This document shows, piece by piece, positions 53,701-64,000 of a stretch of 64,000 nucleotides of DNA (within the stretch, counting starts at the first letter, position 1; each line of letters begins with the position of its first letter). This DNA comes from Adiantum capillus-veneris (taxonomy: Eukaryota; Streptophyta; Polypodiopsida; Polypodiales; Pteridaceae): assembly GCA_014529385.2 (NCBI GenBank), contig CM043944.1, positions 88,812,884 through 88,876,883 on the forward strand, read 5' to 3'. A program made the translations under genes and the position numbers. The notes beneath the pieces are model-generated. The model saw only the letters and a list, made by a program, of their open reading frames with translations, did no database searches and was not told the origin of the DNA.

Positions 53701-56700
53701 CTACATCAACACTCTCTTGGCATGTGGATGCAAATCCAACCAAGAGCCAAGCTTCAATGCATGCTCATCTTCTCTACCAAGCTAATTACTAAGCTAAGCT
53801 ATGCTAATATGAGTGATTATGTGAGGAGATGTACTTCTTTCTCGTAAGATACTTCTTTTTCCTCTCAATCTACTCTCATACCCTGTTAGCTCTCACCATC
53901 TTCGAAGGTGTGTGAGGTCTTGGGTCTGAGAACGGGGATAATTCAAGTTGTGTTTGATTAAGTGTTTTGCTTGGTGTATGAAGCTTCCATCTTCATTGCA
54001 CTAGCTAGTCTTGAAGGAACACAAAGAATTGTATTGTACAATGTCTCTCTTGATGGGAGAAACCATAATACAAAGCCTTTTGGAGGGGGGACCGGCTCCA
54101 TGCAAATCCGGTCCTCAACTGTTGTCAATAGCTTAATTGCTCTCTCTTTTGAAAGTATTGTCGATGCTATCTAACTAGGTGTTATGCTTTTTGTTGCTCT
54201 CTCCACCCAAGCACTCTTGTAATTCTCATTAGGAATCTATTCTAATGAAATGCCCACTATGTTCATGCTAAATTCCGCTACACATAAGATTTTAGGCCAT
54301 TAAATGTTACATTGGTATCAGAGCTCAAGGTTTCTCTTTTCTTGCTCAAGAAGGGAGGTCCTCAAGCTAGCTACAAATGGTTGGTATTATTAATTGCCTG
54401 TGAGTAAGTAGAATAGGGATTTTTCAGCCTTGCAGTGCGCCTGCCTTTGTGCAGTTAACGGGGCATCACCGTCGAGAGCTATGGTCTTAATAGTGGAGTC
54501 CTACGGGGCTTGCCTACGGCTTAACCACTATTGAGCTATTAGAAGCTTGACAGGAGCCGGTGCTGTTTTGGTGTCGAAAGACCCTCTCTTCTATTCCTTG
54601 CAATTAATGGTATTCGAGCCGCGGGTACAGTAGCTTGAGTGCTTTTTCTAAAGGGGTAAAGAGGAGTAGCAACTAGGGCTTGAAGTGCCAAAGTACACCT
54701 AAAAAGTTTACACCTACAAATTGTTAGAATGGCTGACAATATTAAAGAGAGTGAAATTAATGTTGATAACTTTGATTTTGCTCATGAGCAAGCTACTAAT
54801 GATGCTTCAATGCTTGTTAATTATCTTGTTTCTAGGCTTCAACAAGCCATGGGCAATCCATCTCTCCAAAGTGAAGTGCAACGGCAGCTCCGTGCTCACG
54901 GGATTCTCCAAGCTCATCACCATGACGAGAGAACACCTAGGAAGCCTCCTTGTGAGACTACCAAAAGAGGTCTCTCTCCGATTCGGGAAGAAGAAGAGAA
55001 TCCATATGAAGGGCTCAAGAACTTACTTCTTGATGATGCATCTCCTTCCCAAAGGAGAACTCAAGAGCCTCCACCGAAGGAACGAGAAAGAAGCGAGTCT
55101 CCCGCCACCTCGGCGGAGATGGCTCCACGAAGACGGCGGGCTAAACGCTCTCCATCACCACCAAAGCGGAGAAGACCATCACACTCTTCTCCACGCCATA
55201 ATTCAAAGAGGGATGATAAAAAGCAAGAGAAGAAAAAGGCGAGAAAGAGGACACCCTCTTCTCCATCTTCTTTATCCTCTTCCTCTTATGAAAGATATGG
55301 TGAAGACGACAAAGATCAAGACAAGAAAAAGGCGAGAAAGAGGTCACCCTCTTCTCCACCTTCTTCAAATTCTTCATCTTCTGAAGAAAGTGATGGTGCA
55401 ACTTTTGAACCATCAAAAAGAAGAGGCCATAGGAAATCCTATGCCGCATGGAAGAGGTCGTCCAAGCTGAAGAAATTCAAAGAGGGAGGGAAGAGCATCT
55501 CTTTCCTTACCTATGATGGCACCTTCGGTGCTACAGACAAAGTTTTGGCCTTTATCCAGCAATTCGATGCGGCGTTTGGAGATGAGGGCTTCACGGAGTC
55601 CTCTAAGCTACGCCATGTAGCTATGCACTTTCAAAAGTCCGCCAGACAATGGTGGTCTAGCCTACGAGCCAACGGTGAAGCTCCACGAACATGGAAGGCT
55701 TTAAGAGCTTCCATTATGAAGCAGTTTTTGGCCACCGATGCCAAAGACAAAGTACTCACCGAATGGCGAAGCTTAAAGCTCTCTCCCAATGAATCCATCC
55801 ACAAATATGTAGACAAGTTTTGGGACCTACAACTCAAAGCCACTGTCTTCAAAAAGTTGGATTTTGGAGAGCAAAAGCAACAATTTTGTGCGGGCTTAAC
55901 CGAAGAAATGGCGGAGTATGTCAACTCCCAAAGGCCACGTACCATATCGGCGGTAATACACCATACTATGGTGGCCTCTCGAATCAATTTCCAAACGGGG
56001 GGTAAAAGAAATAATAAGCCCCCGGAAAACAAAGGTACCAATGAGCCTAAGGGGAAGGACAATGTCCAAAAGTCTCCTAAGGGCAATTCCAACAAAGCTA
56101 AAGAGAAGGGAGTTTACAAAGGAAAGAATAAACTCTCTCCTGAAGAGCTTGAGCGTTATCGTAAAGATAACCGGTGTTTCAAGTGCGGCGAACAAGGGCA
56201 TGCGTACCGCGCTTGTCCCCAAAAGAACAACCGCCAAGATCCTCCTAGAGCTTCTTTGGTTGAAATCCAAGAGGAGGAGATTCACCAAACTCACCACAAA
56301 GGATCTCCACTATGCCATGCTTGGGGAAAGGTAAGAGAACATGATGCTTTTATTCTCTTTGACCCTGGTTCTACTCACAATTTCATATCTATGGAGTTAG
56401 CCACCAAGCTAGGCATACAATCCTACGAGATGGGAGATATCCTACCCGCAGACAGTGCCTTCAAGGGGCAAGAAGCTTCAGTCACTCCCTTAATCGGGAA
56501 ATTGAGGCTTCATGTCCAAGGCTATATGGACAAAGAGGATTTCTTTATCTCTCCTCTCAAGCATGAGGATGTAATCCTAGGGGCACCATGGTTTGACCGT
56601 TTGGCTGCCCATGTTAAATTTCCTGAAAGGAGAATCTCCTTTAAGTTCAGGGAAAAGGACATGTATATAGATGCTAGGGAGATGGGTAACACCATCCCCA

Positions 56701-59700
56701 TTGTACATACACCAGCTTTCAACAAGTCAATAAAGAGCTCTATTTCCATGTACATGATTTTTGTTAAAGATTCTCAAAATGAACCTAATGCTTTAGCAAA
56801 AGAAAATAAAAGCAACCAAAAGGAATTAGAGTTATCCAATTTTCTCAAGGGGTTTCAAGATGTCTTTATTGACGACATCCCTTGTGAGCTACCTCCTAAA
56901 CGAGGTAATGACGACCATGCAATTGAACTTCTTCCAGGAAGTTCACCGCCTAACAAACCTCCTTATAGAGTTTCTCAAGCTCAACAAGAGGAGATTATGC
57001 GGCAAGTGCATGAGTTAATTGAGAAGGGCATGGTTAGGCCTAGCTCATCTCCATTTTGCTCACCTGTGCTATTAGTGCAAAAGAAAGACGGCACATATCG
57101 TATGTGTGTCGACTATAGAGCACTAAATAGGATCACTATCAAGAATAGGTTTCCCGTTCCACGGGTAGAAGACCTATTTGATAAGCTACAAGGATCGACC
57201 TACTTCAGTAGGATTGACCTAAAAAGTGGCTATCATCAAATAAGGATAGTTGATCAAGACATTGTAAAGACCGCATTTCGTACTACATTTGGTCTTTACG
57301 AATACATTGTCATGCCTTTTGGCTTGACTAATGCACCAGCCACATTTAACCGCTTGATGGAGAAGCTGTTCAGACCTCATCGAACCTTCACTGGAGTGTT
57401 CTTTGATGATATTATCATCTACTCTAATTCATTAGAGGAACATAAGCAACACCTCCAGGTAATATTTCAAGTTTTAAGAGAGAATAAACTTGATGTTAAT
57501 AGAAAGAAAAGTGAATTTTTCTTGCAAGAGATTCAATATTTAGGTCACATTATCTCTCAAGATGGAATCCAAATGGATCCATCCAAGTTAGAGGTAATAA
57601 AAGGATGGCCTAAACCAAGGAATCTTCATGAACTAAGAAGCTTTATAGGTATGTGTGCATACTATAGACGCTTCATAGAAAAGTTCTCACAAATTGCGGG
57701 ACCATTACATGACCTAACAAAGAAAAATGTTAGGTATACGTGGTCTGCTAAGGAGAACAATGCTTTCGAAAAGCTTAAAGAAAAGCTTATCTCTCAACCT
57801 GTGCTTACACTACCGGATCTCTCAAAACCATTTGAGGTCCAATGTGATACTTGTGGTGATTGCCTTGGGGCTGTTTTGCTCCAAGAAGGGCACGCCATAG
57901 GCTATGAGAGTCGAAGGCTCGACCTTGTTGAGCAAGCTCTAGGCATATACGAAAAAGAACTCCTTGCAGTTCTACATGCCTTAGACTCATGGAAGCACTA
58001 TTTATTGGGGACTCCTTTTATTCTGCGAACGGATCACCAAAGTCTTAAGTACTTCATGACGCAGACCAAGCTCTCCGACAAACAAATGAGGTGGGCAAAT
58101 TTCCTTTCGCAATTTCATTTTCATATTGCTCACATTGCTGGCAAGCATAATCAAGTAGCCGATGCACTCTCAAGACGACCGAGAGTGAATGCGGTTTCCA
58201 TAGCAACTCACAATGATCTATCTTTAATGATAGATGAGTATGCTATTGATCCCGATTTTAGAGATGTGATTTCAGCCCTTGCATTAGGGAAGAAAGAAGA
58301 ACCATTTACTTTACAAGATGGTTATCTTCTCTATGGCAATAGACTATGCGTTACTAACTCACTACGTGAGAAAGTAATGTATGAATCTCATGCTCCCCCA
58401 TATGCGGGGCATAGAGGGATTCAGTCTACCCTAAAGGGAATTGAAACATATTTCTATTGGCCTACCATGAAAGTGAACATACATGAGTATGTTTCCAAAT
58501 GTGTGGTATGTCAAAAGACAAAATTTGATAGAGGGAAGCAACTTGGATTGCTTCAACCCTTGCCAATCCCTAATTCACCTTGGGAGAGCATATCCATGGA
58601 TTTTATCTTTGGATTGCCTAAGTCTATCCATGGGAATACGGGAATATGGACGATAGTAGACAGGTTCAGTAAACAAGCTCATTTTATACCTGTCAAAAAG
58701 ACTATCAAAGCCCATCAAATGGCAACCCTCTTCATTTCGCAAATTTTCAAGTACCATGGCTTGCCAATGTCCATAGTGTCGGATAGAGATCCTAGAATGA
58801 CCAGTAATTTCTGGAAGGGTCTCTTTGAGAATTTAGGAACAAGGCTAAACTTCTCTTCGGCCTATCATCCACAAACTATGGCCAAAGTGAAATAGCTAAC
58901 CTAACTATTCTCGATCTACTAAAAGCCTATGTAACGGAAGTAGATCAAAGATCCCAATGGGAGAAGTACTTACCCTTAGTAGAGTATGCTTACAATAACA
59001 CTGTACATACTTCTACAGGAAAAGCACCTTTCGAGGTAATTGAGGGAAGATCAAAAAGTCCCTTGCTACTTAAGGTACATGGGAAGATCTTCGCTGCAGA
59101 TGAGTATAGCCGAGACCTACAAGAATCTTTCCAAAAGATTAAGGAGGCTATCTCTATCTCACAGCAAAGGCAAAAGGCTGCTGCTGACAAGCACAGAAGA
59201 GCCCAAGCCTTTAAAGAAAACGATTGGGTCTTGTTAAAGTTTCCTAAGGCTCGATTAAGGCACACGACGGGCAAGAATCCTACGGGCCACCAAAAGTACT
59301 ATGCTAAACTAGCAAAAAGGTACTATGGTCCCTTCCAGATTCTTAGGCCAATCAATGAGATGGCCTATCAACTTAAGTTGCCCAATCATTGGCTCATACA
59401 CAATGCTTTTCATGTGAGCCTCTTAAAGCCTTACAAAGGAGAGCCACCTCAAGAACCAACTATTGAAGACCCACCGGAGATCGAGGACCACGAGGAGGTG
59501 CTGCAGCCCGAGTCCATTCTCCGACATGAAGACAAGGTATTAAGAGGCGGTAAGACTATCCGACGATATCTTATTAAGTTTAAGAATTATCCTTTTGAAG
59601 ATGCTAGATGGATGCAAGGCATACAATTAAAGGATAACCTAAACCTTGTCAATGCTTACAATGCTTCCCAAGAGTAAGCAAATGTACAAAATGTTAAAAA

Positions 59701-61648
59701 TGAACAAAAATTTTTGTCTTATAAGACTCTCTTTTTCTTTATTTGTGCACAAAAATGAAGTAGTATGCATGCTTAGATCAAGTTTGCGGAGACGACGTCT
59801 CCCGAACACCAAGTAGAGCTTGTCACTCTACTATGGAAGACTGATAGGACTAATGTGCAGACATGCTTGCGGCAGCCTCAGGCTCTCAAGCGCCAAATGG
59901 ACTAGTCATCCATTATGGAATGATGTCGTAGGGTAACATAGGGATCCTCTACCCGCTAAGAAAAGGACTCATGCATATGCTTTATCTTCTCTACACCATA
60001 GTCGAGGACGACTATGATTTCAAGAGAGAGGTAATGTCATAATAATCAATATCTAATTCTCCTAAATGATTTTCTCATATTAAACTGATCATTTAATGTG
60101 GGGAAGTGCCAAGGGAGAAAAAGCTAGAATATTGGTTAAGTTAGCAGACCGGCCACAGTAGGGATCCAAAGGAGGGAAAATAGGGATCCAAAGGGGGGGC
60201 CATCTGCAAAAGAGCCATGTGAAACAACGGGCTAAAAAGACCCTAAGGTTCAGCCCATTAAGACTTCCAAAATGCTAAGGTTCCAAAATTCAAAGGTTGT
60301 GTCCAAAGGTCAACCTTAGGGAAAATTGGATGCTTAGTGTGTGCCCAAAAAGTCTTTCTGCATCCCTACATGGGAGGGGGCGAGCCCCAAAGCTAGGGGA
60401 TGAGAGAGAAAACCACACACACACACACAGGCTCCCTTTACACAAAGGGAATGAGGGACACATGTCAGCTCCCTAGGCCAGATGCCCACAAGGTGTGCCC
60501 AATTCCTATTGGAAGACCCTTGAAGTGGACCAATGAGAATTAAGCTAGAGTAAATCTAGTTTAATTAATTTAAAAACATTTAATAAAAGAAACCAATAAG
60601 AATTAAGTGTCCTAGAAGACTATTGGGCAGTCTCCCAAGGGGTCCAATGAGCATTCAGAAGCCCCATGGCTTGCCTGATCCCTTTTGGCCAGGAGGCAAA
60701 GGGGTCCAATGAGAGTTTAGTTTAATTATTTAATTATCTAAAGCTCTCACAAAAGGGGAAAGGGGGACACATGTCAGAAGGCTATCACTTATGCTGCTTA
60801 ATTCCTATTGGCTTGACCTGGGGAGGTCCAATGAGGAAAAAGCCAGCCTAACTTAGCAGCTAGGGCTCGCCCAAGAGAGAGGGGGGGCTGATTTTTGCTT
60901 GGCATTCACTCTCACACTCTCACACTTGACCATGTGTGAAGGGAAAAATACTCTATCTCCTCCCAAGCTTTAATGGAGAGCTCATCACCTACTCCAAGCT
61001 TGTGAGATAGAAGCCTACATCAACACTCTCTTGGCATGTGGATGCAAATCCAACCAAGAGCCAAGCTTCAATGCATGCTCATCTTCTCTACCAAGCTAAT
61101 TACTAAGCTAAGCTATGCTAATATGAGTGATTATGTGAGGAGATGTACTTCTTTCTCGTAAGATACTTCTTTTTCCTCTCAATCTACTCTCATACCCTGC
61201 TAGCTCTCACCATCTTCGAAGGTGTGTGAGGTCTTGGGTCTGAGAACGGGGATAATTCAAGTTGTGTTTGATTAAGTGTTTTGCTTGGTGTATGAAGCTT
61301 CCATCTTCATTGCACTAGCTAGTCTTGAAGGAACACAAAGAATTGTATTGTACAATGTCTCTCTTGATGGGAGAAACCATAATACAAAGCCTTTTGGAGG
61401 GGGGACCGGCTCCATGCAAATCCGGTCCTCAACTGTTGTCAATAGCTTAATTGCTCTCTCTTTTGAAAGTATTGTCGATGCTATCTAACTAGGTGTTATG
61501 CTTTTTGTTGCTCTCTCCACCCAAGCACTCTTGTAATTCTCATTAGGAATCTATTCTAATGAAATGCCCACTATGTTCATGCTAAATTCCGCTACACATA
61601 AGATTTTAGGCCATTAAATGTTACATGTCTACTAGGTCAAAAACCGGC

Positions 61649-61702
<54 letters not shown>

Positions 61703-64000
61703 GCTTACAAGTAAATGGCAAGAACAAAGGCGAATACAAGAAAGGCAGGCAAAGGACCAGGTTTGGCTGGTAAAGCAAGAGGAACATCTACTAGTAAAAA
61801 GAAGAGACCGGGAAAGCCCATGAAAATCTTGAAAGCTCCAAGGATGAAGAGGCTACAAAGACACATGAAGTTGTTCAAGGAGATCACGAAGGCTCAAAAA
61901 AATATTGAGCTTCTAGTACCAAAGCTTCCATTCCAAAGACTGGAAGGTCAATATGTGAGGAAGCATGTTTTGGGACCATAAGGTGGCAACCTATTGCACT
62001 GCGTGCACTACAAGAGGCAGCATAAGATTTTTTCTAGAATATTCAATGATAATAATTGTTGCAACACATGCACACAGAGTAACGATTATGGACAAGGACA
62101 ATGAAACTTTGAAAAGAGTAAGGTGGAGATATGATAAACTGGTCCAGCCCAATGAATTTATAGACAATAAAATGAAGGAAATTTTGCTTATTCCTCCATC
62201 AAAGCTACAGGTGGTGAAGATTGTAGAAGTCACCCATGATGTGAATACCAGGGCCAAGGCTGATCAGGAAAATCTATGTGTAGAGGAGATGAATAAACTA
62301 AAGGAGAAGGAAAAGAAGGCAAATGCTATAGAAGAAGATATTAACAGCTACCACATTGTTACACACAAAATTGATGTCAAGAACAACAAAATTTTATCAT
62401 CTATGGAGGAAGGATTAATAGTAGATATATATCTAGAAGATGGTATAAGAAGACTTGCATTAGATTCCGTGGATATCAATATATTGTGGGATCTAGATGC
62501 TTAAATCACAGATTCAATTGTATATGCCTTCCTGAAGTAAGATGCTTTCACCAGCTTCATCATATTTTTATTCACCCTTGAGGCTAGTGACTAACAACTA
62601 GTAACTATCTTGTAGTTAGATCAAGAGTCGGCTACTTGCACAAAGCCATGCAGAAATATATATTTTGGATTCCTAGATTTCTATCTTTCTCAAAATGAAA
62701 AACACCCCTATCGGCACATTCAAGAAGTGGCTTGCCCATTGTCCAATGCTGCAAGTAATAACCATAATTTTTCCATATGAGAGCAACCATCATTGGAGCC
62801 TCGTTTGCATTGAACTTGACCAGCCAGTTGTCTAAACACTAAACTCAATTTGAGGAACACATCCAAAATTAAGACTGTGAATATTGAGAATTTTAAATTG
62901 GTTTTATTTTGGATAAAGTATGGATTCAGTTATTGTGTTGGGTTCATACCAATTCCTGCTACTTGCAGATGCATAAAAAGATTATTGCATGTATACGAAA
63001 CGCTATGTGGAAATTTAGAGCTGTACAAGTCAAAAATTAAGGAATTCACGGTGCCTTTACAGACGGATGATAACTCGTGTGGATGGAGGTGCCTCCTCCA
63101 TGCTGAGTATATACTACAGAGATTTTTTGCACTATCATGTCAAAGATATGCATTTTGTATAGCATTACTATAACATTGTGATAGGTTGGACAAAAATGTG
63201 TCTCAATTCCTTTTTGTTTTGTTTTATCTTTTGCAGAGTGCATTGGAAAAGTACACCATACAGTATTTGCACCGATATTGTGCCACCCTGATCAAGAATC
63301 TACTTGCAATTTCACATCCCATGAGCATGGATGCAGAATAGACCCTATTGGATAACCACAATGTACAGTTAACGATGACTGATGAGGGACATCAGCAAAC
63401 AGATTTCATAAGGACATGTGAGAAAGGATAGGAGCAAGAGGAGGGAGGAACATCTGAGAAGAGAAATGTTGCAGAGGGAGAGTTTGACAAGGAGAAAATT
63501 CCAAATGAGGGGAAGCCCACATAGGAGCAACATCACACATATCAAGGGGCTGGCGAAGAAATAAATTTTGAAACTCCCTATGCGCTTGGAGGGTCTCAAA
63601 AGGAGGAAGTTTATGCAGAGGGAGGGGCTGAGAAAGAACACTTTAACCCTCAAGCAGAGCACGCCCTAACACAATGCCACCTGTTGAGCTTGAAAATCAA
63701 GAGTCCTTTATGCCTGACACACAAACAAATCATAGCACCTTAGAAGGTAATTTAGGTGCAATGGAGCCCTCAACACGGGAGACACAAGAGTCTCGAGCAG
63801 CAAAAGAACAAGAGAAGAAGCTCGAGGATGTCAGCACTAGACAAGACAACCTCCACATTAGGCAAACCCAATATGGACCTTTGCTAGACATTGACATGAT
63901 TGTTCTAGTAATAACCAATGTAAAAGAATATTAAAGTCAACCTATTGTCCTACTTGTTTGTTTTACAAAATGTTTGCAGAGACAAATTATTTTGGATGTC

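Overview
The window is plant nuclear DNA that is poor in genes and rich in transposons. The evidence is Ty3/gypsy chromoviruses and Ty1/copia elements primed by a tRNA-iMet-type site, plant-type LINE fragments, decayed PLS-class PPR repeats, long (GA)n tracts, and two intron-less BTB genes with TATA boxes. A fern or other seed-free plant is plausible, but that is inference and the species cannot be read from the sequence.

Layout. 1-2.5 kb holds intergenic DNA and a short Arg/Ser-rich reading frame. 2.5-3.8 kb holds an intact BTB/T1-like gene. 4.2-5.7 kb is microsatellite DNA. 5.7-8.4 kb is a PPR-gene relic. 8.4-14 kb is AT-rich repeat country: a foldback element, a 5'-truncated LINE inserted in a tandem repeat, and a ~280-bp diverged tandem repeat whose units each carry a near-perfect palindrome. 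14.07-32.77 kb is one three-layer nest: a copia fragment (minus strand) is split by an old, rearranged Ty3 element B (14839-32666, TSD CAATC), which is itself split by a young, intact Ty3 element A (15495-24396, TSD ATGTG). 33.4-39.0 kb is a complete but disabled copia element E (TSD GCATC). 39-43 kb is AT-rich with small tandem repeats. 43.3-44.5 kb is a second BTB gene, paralogous to the first. 45.2-46.1 kb is another PPR relic (minus strand). 46.8-49.2 kb is a decayed transposon-like gene. 49.6-50.8 kb holds a gypsy remnant and a microsatellite cluster. 50.9-52.7 kb is the 5' part of a second LINE (minus strand). 52.7-61.6 kb is Ty3 element G, the same family as A (TSD TGTCT), disabled by one deleted base. 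61.7-63.1 kb is a broken gene that reads as a histone H3/CENH3-like fold followed by a coiled-coil linker and a Ulp1/C48 (SUMO-protease-type) domain.

Only three long reading frames look intact: the two BTB paralogues and the 1649-residue gag-pol of element A. Everything else recognisable is truncated, frameshifted or stopped. The items most worth following up are the histone-H3-like/Ulp1 arrangement at the right end, the BTB family with duplicated Cys/His modules, and the palindrome-bearing tandem repeat.
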